From Aegilops tauschii subsp. strangulata (lineage: Eukaryota > Streptophyta > Magnoliopsida > Poales > Poaceae): 64,000 bases of DNA. Position numbers and translations under genes: made by a program. The stretch's first letter is position 1. Every line of letters starts with the position of its first letter. This document shows positions 34,285 through 46,392 of this stretch, one piece after another. The stretch covers positions 47,121,290 to 47,185,289 of the forward strand of contig NC_053039.3 in assembly GCF_002575655.3 (NCBI RefSeq), read 5' to 3'. The notes beneath the pieces are model-generated. The model was not told the DNA's origin, ran no database searches, and was given only the letters and a program-made list of their open reading frames with translations.

Positions 34285-35534
34285 GATCACAAAGGTGTCT
34301 GACCAGCCTACTGGTAGTGTTCCCCGTCAAAGTTTCTCATTGTTAACTAAGTGTACACCTTTGATAATCCTACACATTGTTAGCTAAGTGTAAACCTTCG
34401 ACACTCTCCAGTTGTACTCCAAGCTTCCAATAGGTTTCATCCTCCTGCAACACGGTGTGGAGTTGATGTATCCCGGTGTTACTTACCTCCCACCATAAAA
34501 GGTAAGTTGTATTAGTGTAGTTTTCCAGTTTCTTTGGGCTGTTGGCCCTTGTAAATAATTTAAATTGTATTAATTTTGATAAAATTTCAAGGCTATGGGT
34601 TTTTTGCCCTACAGTAAATAGTAAAAAAAGATTATGTGGAGTTATGAATGATGTGTCCATGCCAGCGAGACGAATGTTTTATATTCAGCGGCGGGATAAT
34701 GGATTTGAGTGGGACAACTCTGAGAAAATTTATTTTTGTGTCGAGAGAGGAACCAAAGGATTTGCGTCTAGGAGAGGTTGAAGACAACCACAACATCAAT
34801 CTCATGGATCTCACATGATGTCTTCAGTGTCGCCCAGAGCCACATCGGCGGATGTGGCACAATAGACGTACCTAATTTGAACCGTATTTACTCCTATAAG
34901 TCGATGTCAGTGTCCCGTATGAGAGAATTTAATTTTTTTTGTACCAAGTTATTCACAAGTGGCAAATTGTTGTATCCTAGTGTTGTTTACTTCTGTAAAG
35001 TCAATGTGAAAATTAAGTATGAAAATATATTGCTCGGACTAGACAAACAAATTAATTTGTTTGATCCTATGGTCGTCCTACCTCCTTAGTGTTGTTGTGG
35101 AAATAACTTTCAACTAGGGGTATTCTTAGTAGCATGGTTAATGAAATATAAACGGGTCTATGTCTGATGGCCTTATAGCAAAGGTTGTCATATATAGACA
35201 AAGTGGCACGACATTGGAACAGGTCCAATTTTCTCGTGAGAGCGTGACCTATTTCCTATATTAGGAAGAGTAGTGATCAGTGCATGATACATTTATAACA
35301 TGACTGCTTCTGAATTCCCACAACTCCTGATGGTCAGAGCCTTCCAATGTCCCTCGGACTTCAAATCCCGCCCCCTTGAACCTTGCTTCTAAGGAGGGGG
35401 GGAGTGACTTTCCTCTTGATTTCTATTCAAATAGGATTGAATGAGTCACATGCACATGGAGGCTATTTATAGCCTAGGGATCCTTGACAAATGAACAATG
35501 CTACCATTGTGGTGAGGACGTGGGAGGGTAAAAC
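34285..35534. other. Unassigned sequence between the LINE tail and the Angela element
   Basis: The repeat CATTGTTA(A/G)CTAAGTGTA occurs at 34337 and 34376. AAGGCTATGGGTTTTTTGCC followed by an A-rich run (34588-34629) looks like another LINE tail. A GGCTATTTATAGCC palindrome with a TATA core lies at 35460-35473. Frames 34542-34781 and 34778-35089 have no recognisable product. Confidence 0.4.
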
Positions 35535-37259
35535 TGAAGGAAATATGCCCTAGAGGCAATATTAAAGTTTTTATTTATATTTCCTCATATCATGATAAAT
35601 GTTTATTATTCATGCTAGAATTGTATTAACCGGAAACTTAGTACATGTGTGAATACATAGACAAACAGAGTGTCACTAGTATGCCTCTACTTGACTAGCT
35701 CATCGAATCAAAGATGGTTAAGTTTCCTAGCCATAGACAAGAGTTGTCATTTGATTAACGGGATCACATCATTACAGAATGATGTGATTGACTTGACCCA
35801 TTCCGTTAGCTTAGCACTTGATCCTTTAGTTTATTGCTATTGCTTTCTTCATGACTAATACATGTTCCTCTGACTATGAGATTATGCTACTCCCGAATAC
35901 CGGAGGAACACTTAGTGTGCTATCAAACGTCACAACGTAACTGGGTGATTATAAAGATGCTCTACAGGTGTCTCCGATGGTGTTTGTTGGGTTGGCATAG
36001 ATCGAGATTAGGATTTGTCACTCCGTGTTACAGAGAGGTATCTCTGGGCCCTCTCGGTAATGCACATCACTATAAGCCTTGCAAGCAATATGACTAATGA
36101 GTTAGTTGCGGAATGATGCATTACGGAACGAGTAAAGAGACTTGCTGGTAACGAGATTGAACTAGGTATTGAGATACTGACGATCGAATCTCGGGCAAGT
36201 AACATACCGATGACAAAGGGAACAACGTATGTTGTTATGCGGTTTGACCGATAAAGATCTTCGTAGAATATGTAGGAACCAATATGAGAATCCAGGTTCC
36301 ACTATTGGTTATTGACCGGAGATGAGCCTCGGTCATGTCTACATAGTTCTCGAACTCGTAGGGTCCGCACGCTTAACATTCGGTGACGATCGGTATTATG
36401 AGTTTATGTGTTTTGATGTACCGAAGGTTGTTCGGAGTCCCGGATGTGATCACGGACATGACGAGGAGTCTCGAAATGGTCGAGACATAAAGATCGATAT
36501 ATTGGATGGCTATGTTTGGACATCGGAATGGTTCCGGGTGCTTATCGGGCATTTACCGGAGTACCAGGAGGTTACCTGAACCCCCGGGGAGTATATGGGC
36601 CTTATTGGGCCTTAGTGGGAGAGAGGAGGAGGTGGCCAAGGAGGGGGCGCCCCCCCCCCAAAGCCCAATCCGAATTGGGTGGGGCCGGCCCCCTTTCCTA
36701 CCTCCCTCTCTCCTCCTTCCTTCCTCTCGTACTCCAACTAGGGAAGGGGGGATCCTACTCCCGGTGGGAGTAGGACTCCCCTAGGGCGCGCCATAGAGAG
36801 GGACGGCCCCTCCCCTCCTCCACTCCTTTATATACGGGGGAGGGGGCACCCCATAGACACACAAGTTGATTGTTTAGCCGTGTGCGGTGCCCCCCTCCAC
36901 AGATTTCCACCTCGGTCATATCGTTGTAGTGCTTAGGCGAAGCCCTGCGTCGGTAACTTCATCATCACCGTCATCACGCCGTTGTGCTGACGAAGCTCTC
37001 CCTCGACACTCAGCTGGATCTAGAGTTCATGGGACGTCACCGAGCTGAACGTGTGCAGATCGCGGAGGTACCGTACTTTCGGTACTAGGATCGGTCGGAC
37101 CGTGAAGACGTACGACTACATCAACTGCGTTGTCATAACGCTTCCACTTTCGGTCTACGAGGGTACATGGACAACACTCTCCCCGCTCATTGCTATGCAT
37201 CATCTAGATGGATCTTGCGTGTGCGTAGGAATTTTTTGAAATTACTACGTTCCCCAATA
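35535..37259 (+). repeat. 5' LTR of the double-unit Angela element
   Basis: This 1725-bp LTR starts TGAAGGAAATATGCC and ends TTCCCCAATA, with terminal CA mutated to TA. A TATA box is at 36827-36834 in CCTTTATATACGG. Confidence 0.92.
36827..36834 (+). promoter_or_regulatory. LTR TATA box
   Basis: TTTATATA lies in the conserved U3/R boundary region. Equivalent boxes are at 22464 and 47704. In the reversed solo LTR the same site reads TTTACATA (near 49456 on the minus strand) and looks inactive. Confidence 0.6.
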
Positions 37260-37260
37260 G

Positions 37261-37276
37261 TGGCATCCGAGCCAGG
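37261..37276 (+). other. Primer binding site (Met tRNA-type)
   Basis: TGGCATCCGAGCCAGG lies one base inside the 5' LTR. It is a variant of the TGGTATCAGAGCCAGG site used with initiator-Met tRNA in BARE-like elements. Confidence 0.7.
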
Positions 37277-38491
37277 TCTAAGCATAGATGTTATATGCAC
37301 GAGTAGAACACAAAGAGTTGTGGGCGATAATAGTCATACTGCTTACCAGCATGTCATACTTTGATTCGGCGGTATTGTTGGATGAAGCGGCCCAGACCGA
37401 CATTACGCGTACGCTTACGCGAGACTGGTTCTACCGACGTGCTTTGCACACAGGTGGCTGGCGGGTGTGAGTTTCTCCAACTTTAGTTGAATCGAGTGTG
37501 ACTACGTCTGGTCCTTGTTGAAGGTTAAAATAGCACACTTGACGAAAAATCGCTGTGGTTTTGATGCGTAGGTAAGAACGGTTCTTGCTCAGCCCGTAGC
37601 AGGCACGTAAAACTTGCAACAACAAAGTAAAGGACGTCTAACTTGTTTTTGCAGGGCATGTTGTGATGTGATATGGTCAAGACATGATGCTAAATTTTAT
37701 TGTATGAGATGATCATGTTTTGTAAAACAGTTATCGACAACTGGCAGGAGCCATATGGTTGTCGCTTTATTGTATGAAATGCAATCTCCATGTAATTGCT
37801 TTACTTTATCACTAAGCGGTAGCGATAGTCGTAGAAGCTATAGTTGGCCAGACGACAACGATGCTACGATGGAGATCAAGGTGTCGCGCCGGTGACGATG
37901 GTGATCATGACGGTGCTTTGGAGATGGAGATCAAAGGCACAAGATGATGATAGCCATATCATATCACTTATATTGATTGCATGTGATGTTTATCCTTTAT
38001 GCATCTTATTTTGCTTAGTTCGGCGGTAGCATTATAAGATGATCTCTCACTAAATTTCAAGGTACAAGTGTTCTCCCTGAGTATACACCGTTGCGAAAGT
38101 TCGTCGTGCCGAGACACCACGTGATGATCGTGTGTGATAAGCTCTACGTTCACATACAACGGGTGCAAGCCAGTTTTGCACACACAGAATACTCGGATTA
38201 AACTTGACGAGCCTAGCATATGCAGATATGGCCTCGGAACACTGAGACCGAAAGGTCGAGCGTGAATCATATAGTAGATATGATCAACATAGTGATGTTC
38301 ACCATTGAAAACTACTCCATCTCACGTGATGATCGGACATGGTTTAGTTGATTTGGATCACGTGATCACTTAGATGATTAGAGGGATGTCTATCTAAGTG
38401 GGAGTTCTTAAGTAATATGATTAATTGAACTTAAATTTATCATGAACTTAGTACCTGATAGTATTTTGCATGTCTATGTTGTTGTAGATAG
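37277..38491 (+). other. Untranslated leader of the Angela element
   Basis: About 1.2 kb lies between the primer site and the gag ATG, as usual for this group. It is co-linear with 48149-49017 plus 58420-58745 and, more distantly, with 61880-63175. Small ORFs are spurious. Confidence 0.75.
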
Positions 38492-41197
38492 ATGGCTCGT
38501 GCTGTTATTCCGTTGAATTTTAATGTGTTCCTTGAGAAAGCAAAGTTGAAAAATGATGGTAGCAATTACACGGACTTGGTCCGTAACTTGAGGATTATCC
38601 TCATTGCTGCACAGAAGAATTACGTCCTGGAAGCACCGCTAGGTGCCAAACCTGCTGCAGGAGCAACACCGGATGTTATGAACGTCTGGCAGAGCAAAGC
38701 TGATGACTACTCGGTAGTTCAGTGTGCCATACTTTACGACTTAGAACTGGGACTTCAACGACGTTTTGAACGTCATGGAGCATATGAGATGTTCCAGGAG
38801 TTGAAGTTAATATTTCAAGCAAATGCCCGGATTGAGAGATATGAAATCTCCAATAAGTTCTACAGCTGCAAGATGGAGGAGAATAGTTCTGTCAGTGAGC
38901 AAATACTCAGAATGTCTGGGTATAACAATCACTTGATTCAACTGGGAGTTAATCTTCCGGATGATAGCGTCATTGACAGAATTCTTCAATCACTGCCACC
39001 AAGCTACAAGAGCTTCGTGATGAACTATAACATGCAAGGGATGGATAGGACAATTCCCGAGCTCTTCGCAATGCTAAAGGCTGCGGAGGTAGAAATCAAG
39101 AAGGAGCATCAAGTGTTGATGGTCAATAAGACCACCAGTTTCAAGAAAAAGGGGAAAGAGAAGAAGAAGGGGAACTTCAAGAAGAACAGCAAACAAGTTG
39201 CTGCTCAAGAGAAGAAACCCAAGTCTGGACCTAAGCCTGAGACTGAGTGCTTCTACTGCAAGCAGACTGGTCACTGGAAGCAGAACTGCCCCAAGTATTT
39301 GGCGGATAAGAAGGATGGCGAGGTGAACAAAGGTATATGTGATATACATGTTATTGATGTGTACCTAACTAGAGCTCGCAGTAGCACCTGGGTATTTGAT
39401 ACTGGTTCTGTTGCTAATATTTGCAACTCGAAACAGGGACTACGGATTAAGCGGACACTGGCTAAGGACGAGGTGACGATGCGCGTGGGAAATGGTTCCA
39501 AAGTCGATGTGATCGCCGTCAGCACGCTACCTCTACATCTACCTTCGGGATTAGTATTAGACCTAAATAATTGTTATTTGGTGCCAGCGTTGAGCATGAA
39601 CATTATATCTGGATCTTGTTTGATGCGAGACGGTTATTCATTTAAATCAGAGAATAATGGTTGTTCTATTTATATGAGTAATATCTTTTATGGTCATGCA
39701 CCCTTGAAGAGTGGTCTATTTTTGATGAATCATAATGTTGAAGCCAAAAGATGCAGAGTTGATAATGATAGTGCAACTTATTTGTGGCACTACCGTTTGG
39801 GTCATATTGGTGTAAAGCGCATGAAGAAACTCCATACTGATGGAATTTTGGAATCACTTGATTATGAATCACTTGGTACTTGCGAACCATGCCTCATGGG
39901 CAAGATGACTAAAACGCCGTTCTCCGGAACTATGGAGCGAGCAACTGATTTATTGGAGATCATACATACTGATGTATGTGGACCAATGAATGTTGAGGCT
40001 CGCGGTGGGTATCATTATTTTCTCACCTTCACAGATGATTTAAGCAGATATGGGTATATCTACTTAATGAAACATAAGTATGAAACATTTGAAAAGTTCA
40101 AAGAATTTCAGAGTGAAGTTGAAAATCATTGTAACAAGAAAATAAAGTTTCTACGATCTGAGCGTGGAGGAGAATATTTGAGTTATGAGTTTGGTCTACA
40201 TTTGAAACAATGCGGAATAGTTTCGCAACTCACGCCACCCGGAACACCACAGCGTAATGGTGTGTCCGGACGTCATAACCGTACTTTATTTGATATGGTG
40301 CGATCTATTGATGTTTCTTACCAATCTACCACTATCGTTTTGGGGTTATGCATTAGAGACAGTTGCATTCACGTTAAAAAGGGCACCATCTAAATCCGTT
40401 GAGATGACACGTTATGAACTGTGGTTTGGCAAGAAACCAAAGTTGTCGTTTCTTAAAGTTTGGGGTTGCGATGCTTATGTGAAAAAGTTTCAACATGGTA
40501 AGCTTGAACCCAAATCGGAGAAATGTGTCTTCATAGGATACCCAAAGGAGACTGTTGGGTACACCTTCTGTCACAGATCCGAAGGCAAGACATTCGTTGC
40601 TAAGAATGGATCCTTTCTAGAGAAGGAGTTTCTCTCGAAAGAAGTGAGTGGGAGGAAAGTAGAACTTGATGAGGTAACTGTACCTGCTCCCTTATTGGAA
40701 AGTAGTCCATCACAGAAATCTGTTCCTATGACTCCTACACCAATTAGTGAGGAAGCTAATGATGATGATCATGTAACTTCAGATCAAGTTACTACCGAAC
40801 CTCGTAGGTCTACCAGAGTGAGATCCGCACTAGAGTGGTACGATAATCCTGTTCTGGAGGTCATGTTACTTGACCATGACGAACCTACGAACTATGAGGA
40901 AGCGATGATGAGCCCAGATTACGAGAAATGGCTTGAGGCCATGAAATCTGAGATGGGATCCATGTATGAGAACAAAGTGTGGACTTTGGTTGACTTGCCC
41001 GATGATCGGCAAGCCATAGAAAATAAATGGATCTTCAAGAGGAAGACAGACGCTGATAGTAGTGTTACTATCTACAAAGCTAGAATTGTCGCAAAAAGGT
41101 TTTCGACAAGTTCAAGGTGTTGACTACGATGAGAGTTTCTCATTCGTATCTATGCTTAAGTCTGTCCGAATCGTGTTAGCAATTGCCGCATTTCATG
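38492..41197 (+). pseudogene. First gag-pol unit: Gag, protease, integrase and start of RT
   Basis: ATG 38492 opens a 633-codon frame. Gag comes first (FLEKAKLKNDGSNYTDLV ... CFYCKQTGHWKQNC knuckle, about 39249-39290), then protease (VFDTGSVANIC) and the integrase zinc region (YLWHYRLGHIGVKRMKKLH ... CEPCLMGKM). The integrase core follows (HTDVCGPM, LRSERGGEYL, where LRSDRGGEYL is usual, so the second catalytic Asp is Glu). A 1-bp insertion near 40316 shifts the frame to 40257-41123, and an extra A near 41095 shifts it again in early RT. The unit ends at the junction near 41197. It lacks 24 bp (about 39730) present in the second unit. Confidence 0.88.
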
Positions 41198-41198
41198 T

Positions 41199-41362
41199 GA
41201 TGATCGGTTATGGTTTAGTTGATTTGGATCACGTGATCACTTAGATGATTAGAGGGATGTCTATCTAAGTGGGAGTTCTTAAGTAATATGATTAATTGAA
41301 CTTTAATTTATCATGAACTTAGTACCTGATAGTATTTTGCATGTCTATGTTGTTGTAGATCA
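41199..41362 (+). repeat. Second copy of the pre-gag leader
   Basis: This segment (TGATGATCGG...GTAGATCA) repeats 38325-38491 almost exactly and directly follows truncated RT sequence. It marks the recombination junction between the two units. Confidence 0.85.
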
Positions 41363-44300
41363 ATGGCCCGTGCTACTGTTCCTTTGAATTTTAATGCGTT
41401 CCTAGAGAAAGCTAAGTTGAAAAATGATGGTAGAAACTACACGGACTGGGTCCGTAACTTGAGGATTATCCTCAGTGCTGCACAGAAGAATTACGTCCTG
41501 GAAGCACCGCTAGGTGCCAGGCCTGCTGCAGATGCTGCTGATGACGTGAAGAACGGCTGGCAGAGTAAAGCTGATGACTACTCGATAGTTCAGTGTGCCA
41601 TGCTTTACGGCTTAGAACCAGGACTTCAACGACGTTTTGAACGTCATGGAGCATATGAGATGTTCCAGGAGTTGAAGTTAATATTTAAAGCAAATGCCCA
41701 GATTGAGAGATATGAAGTCTCCAATAAGTTCTATAGCTGCAAAATGGAGGAGAATAGTTCTATCAGTGAACATATACTCAGAATGTATGGGTACCACAAC
41801 CACTTGACTCAACTGGGGAGTTAATCTTCCTGATGATAGTGTCATTGACAGAGTTCTTCAATCACTGCCACCAAGCTACAAGAGCTTCGTGATGAACTAT
41901 AATATGCAAGGGATGGATAAGACAATTCCCGAGCTCTTCGCAATGCTAAAGGCTACGGAGGTAGAAATCAAGAAGGAGCATCAAGTGTTGATGGCCAACA
42001 AGACCACCAGTTTCAAGAAAAAGGGTAAAGGGAATAAGAAGGGGAACTTCAAGAAGAACGGCAAGCAAGTTGCTGCTCAAGAGAAGAAACCCAAGTCTGG
42101 ACCTAAGCCTGAGACTGAGTGCCTCTACTGCAAGCAGACTGGTCACTGGAAGCGGAACTGCCCCAAGTATTTGGCAGATAAGAAGGATGGCAAGGTGAAC
42201 AAAGGTATATGTGATATACATGTTATTGATGTGTACCTAACTAGAGCTCGCAGTTGCACCTGGGTATTTGATACTGGTTCTGTTGCTAATATTTGCAACT
42301 CGAAACAGGGACTACGGATTAAGCGAAGACTGGCTAAGGACGAGGTGACGATGCGCGTGGGAAATGGTTCCAAAGTCGATGTGATCGCCGTCGACACGCT
42401 ACCTCTACATCTACCTTCGGGATTAGTTTTAGACCTAAATAATTGTTATTTGGTGCCAGCGTTAAGCACGAACATTATATCTGGATCTTGTTTGATGCGA
42501 GACGGTTATTCATTTAAATCTGAGAATAATGGTTGTTCTATTTATATGAGTAATATCTTTTATGGTCATGCACCCTTGAAGAGTGGTCTTTTTTTGTTGA
42601 ATCTCGATAGTAGTGATACACATATTCCTAATGTTGAAGCCAAAAGATGCAGAGTTGATAATGATAGTGCAACTTATTTGTGGCACTACCGTTTGGGTCA
42701 TATTGGTGTAAAGCGCATGAAGAAACCCCATACTGATGGACTTTGGGAATCACTTGATTATGAATCACTTGGTACTTGCGAACCATGCCTTATGGGCAAG
42801 ATGACTAAAACGCCGTTCTCCAGAACAATGGAGTGAGCAACAGATTTGTTGGAGATCATACATACTGATGTATGTGGTCCGATGAATGTTGAGGCTCGCG
42901 GCGGGTATCGTTATTTTCTCACCTTCACAGATGATTTGAGAAGATATGGGTATATCTACTTAATGAAACATAAGTCTGAAACATTTGAAAAGTTCAAAGA
43001 ATTTCAGAGTGAAGTGGAAAATCATCGTAACAAGAAAATAAAGTTTCTACGATCTGATCGTGGAGGAGAATATTTGAGTTACGAGTTTGGTCTTCATTTG
43101 AAACAATGCGGAATAGTTTCGCAACTCACGCCACCCGGAACACCACAGCGTAATGGTGTGTCTGAACGTCGTAATCGTACTTTACTAGATATGGTGCGAT
43201 CTATGATGTCTCTTACTGATTTACCGCTATCGTTTTGGGGTTATGCTTTAGAGAAAGCTGCATTCACGTTAAATAGGGCACCATCTAAATCCGTTGAGAC
43301 GACACCTTATGAACTGTGGTTTGGCAAGAAACCCAAGTTGTTGTTTCTTAAAGTTTGGGGCTGCGATGCTTATGTAGAAAAGCATCAACCTGATAAGCTC
43401 GAATCCAAATCGGAGAAATGTGTCTTCATAGGATACCCAAAGGAGACTGTTGGGTACACCTGTATCACAGATCCGAAGGCAAGACATTCGTTGCCAAGAA
43501 TGGATCCTTTCTAGAGAAGGAGTTTCTCTCGAAAGAAGCGAGTGGGAGGAAAGTAGAACTTGATGAGGTAACTGTACCTGCTCCCTTATTGGAATGTGGA
43601 TCATCACAGAAATCAGTTCCTATGACTCATGAACCAATTATTGAGGAAGCTAATGATGATGATCATGTAACTTCAGATCAAGTTACTACTGAACCTCGTA
43701 GGTCAACCAGAGCAAGATCCGCACCAGAGTGGTACGGTAATCCTGTTCTGGGGGGTCATGTAACTTGACCATGACGAACCTACGAACTATGAGGAAGCGA
43801 TGATGAGCCCAGATTCCGCGAAATGGCTTGAGGCCATGAAATCTGAGATGGGATCCATGTATGAGAACAAAGTATGGACTTTGGTTGACTTGCCCGATGA
43901 TCGGCAAGCCATCGAGAATAAATGGATCTTCAAGAAGAAGACTGACGCTGACGGTAATTTTACTGTCTACAATGCTCGACTTGTTGCGAAAGGTTTTCGA
44001 CAAGTTCAAGGAGTTGACTACGATGAGACCTTCTCACCCGTAGCGATGCTTAAGTCCGTCCAAATCATGTTAGCAATTGCTGCATTTATGATTATGAAAT
44101 TTGGCAAATGGATGTAAAGACTGCATTCCTGAATGGATTTCTGGAAGAAGAGTTATATATGATGCAACCTGAAGGTTTTATCGATCCAAAGAAAGCTAAC
44201 AAAGTGTGCAAGCTCCAGCGATCCATTTATGGACTGGTGCAAGCATCTCGGAGTTGGAATAAATGTTTTGATAGTGTGATCAAAGCATATGATTTTATAC

Positions 44301-45347
44301 AGACTTTTGGAGAAGCATGTATTTACAAGAAAGTTATTGGGAGCTCTGTAGCATTTCTAATATTATATGTGGATGACATATTGTTGATTGGAAATGATAT
44401 TGAATTTCTGGATAGCATAAAAGGAAATTGAATAAGAGTTTTTCAATGAAAGACCTCGGTGAAGCTGCTTATATATTAGGCATCAAGATCTATAGAGATA
44501 GATCAAGACACTTAATTGGACTTTCACAAAGCACATACCTTGATAAAGTTTTGAAGAAGTCCAAAATGGATCAAGCAAAGAAAGGGTTCTTGCCTGTGTT
44601 ACAAGGTGTGAAATTGAGTCAGACTCAATGCCCGACCACTGCAGAAGACAGAGAGAAAATGAAAGTCAATCCCTATGCTTCAGCCATAGGTTCTATCATG
44701 TATGCAATGTTGTGTACCAGACCTGATGTGTGCCTTGCTATTAGTTTAGTAGGGAGGTACCAAAGTAATCCAGGAATGGATCACTAGACAGTGGTCAAGA
44801 ACATCCTGAAATACCTGAAAAGGACTAAGGATATGTTTCTCGTTTATGGAGGTGACAAAGAGCTCGTCGTAAATGGTTACGTCGATGCAAGCTTTGACAC
44901 TAATCCGGATGACTCTAAGTCACAAACCGGATACGTGTTTATATTGAACGGTGGAGCTGTAAGTTGGTGCAGTTCTAAGCAAAGCCTCGTGGCGGGATCT
45001 GCGTGTGAAGCGGAGTACATAGCTGCTTCGGAAGCAGCAAATGAAGGAGTCTGGATGAAGGAGTTCATATCCGATCTAGGTTCAGACCTAGTGCATCAGG
45101 TCCAATGAAAATCTTTTGTGACAATACTGGTGCAATTGCCTTGGCAAAGGAATCCAGATTTCACAAGAGAACCAAGCACATCAAGAGACGCTTCAATTCC
45201 ATCCGTGATCAAGTCAAGGAGGGAGACATAGAGATTTGTAAGATACATACAGATCTGAATGTTGTAGACCCGTTGACTAAGCCTCTCTCACAAGCAAAAC
45301 ATGATCAACACCAAGACTCCATGGGTGTTAGAATCATTACTATGTAA
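41363..45347 (+). pseudogene. Second gag-pol unit: Gag, protease, integrase, RT, RNase H
   Basis: The domain order is complete: Gag from ATG 41363 (knuckle CLYCKQTGHWKRNC), VFDTGSVANIC protease, integrase with LRSDRGGEYL and QRNGVSERRN, RT with [12 protein letters not shown] (about 44360-44396), and RNase H with GYVDASF and AALAKE-type CDNTGAIALAKES to 45347. Lesions are a 1-bp insertion near 41817, CGA to TGA at 42834-42836, a 1-bp loss near 43463, frame changes near 43752 and 44087, a frame change near 44425 and TGG to TAG at 44785-44787. Each stretch is well conserved, so inactivation seems recent relative to the element at 4670. Confidence 0.9.
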
Positions 45348-45368
45348 TCTAGATTATTAACTCTAGTG

Positions 45369-45380
45369 CAAGTGGGAGAC
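45369..45380 (+). other. Polypurine tract of the Angela element
   Basis: CAAGTGGGAGAC lies immediately upstream of the 3' LTR, identical to the tract at 21247. Confidence 0.7.
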
Positions 45381-46392
45381 TGAAGGAAATATGCCCTAGA
45401 GGCAATAATAAAGTTTTTATTTATATTTCCTCATATCATGATAAATGTTTATTATTCATGCTAGAATTGTATTAACCGAAAACTTAGTACATGTGTGAAT
45501 ACATAGACACACAGAGTGTCACTAGTATGCCTCTACTTGACTAGCTCGTCGAATCAAAGATGGTTAAGTTTCCTAGCCATAGACATGAGTTGTCATTTGA
45601 TTAACGGGATCACATCATTAGAGAATGATGTGATTGACTTGACCCATTCCGTTAGCTTAGCACTTGATCATTTAGTTTATTGCTATTGCTTTCTTCATGA
45701 CTTATACATGTTCCTATGACTATGAGATTATGCAACTCCAGAATACTGGAGGAACACTTAGTGTGCTATCAAATGTCACAACGTAACTGGGTGATTATAA
45801 AGATGCTCTACAGGTGTCTCCAATGGTGTTTGTTGGGTTGGCATAGATCGAGATTAGGATTTGTCACTCCATGTTACGGAGAGGTATCTCTGGGCCCTCT
45901 CGGTAATGCACATCACTATAAGCCTTGCAAGCAATGTGACTAATGAGTTAGTTGCGGGATGATGCATTACGGAACGAGTAAAGAGACTTGCCGGTAACGA
46001 GATTGAACTAGGTATTGAGATACCGACGATCGAATCTCGGGCAAGTAACATACCGATGACAAAGGGAACAACGTATGTTGTTATGCGGTTTGACCGACAA
46101 AGTTCTTCGTAGAATATGTAGGAACCAATATGAGCATCATGGTTCCGCTATGGTTATTGACCGGAGATGAGTCTCGGTCGTGTCTACATAGTTCTCGAAC
46201 CCGTAGGGTCCACGCTTAACGTTCGGTGACGATCGGTATTACGAGTTTATCTGTTTTGATGTACCGAAGGTTGTTTGGAGTCCCGGATCGATATATTGGA
46301 TGGCTATGTTTGGACATCGGAATGGTTCCGTGTGAGTTCGGGCATTTACCGGAGTACCGGGAGGTTACCGAAACCCCCCGGGGAGTATATAA
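45381..46392 (+). repeat. Left part of the 3' LTR of the double-unit Angela element
   Basis: This matches 35535 onward, with a deletion of about 55 bp near 46286. It stops after GGGGAGTATAT, where the next LTR begins. The missing part contains the TATA region and LTR end. Confidence 0.85.

Larger units (their letters stand above)
35535..46392 (+). mobile_element. Angela-type Copia element with two successive gag-pol units; 3' LTR interrupted
   Basis: A 5' LTR (35535-37259), primer site, leader and first gag-pol unit (38492 to about 41197) are fused inside RT to a second leader segment, followed by a second gag-pol unit (41363-45347), polypurine tract and 3' LTR (from 45381). The 3' LTR breaks off at 46392, where another element begins; its remainder should lie beyond the window. 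The two LTRs are very alike over their first 200 bp. The left flank is GTAAAAC; the TSD partner is out of view. Confidence 0.88.
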
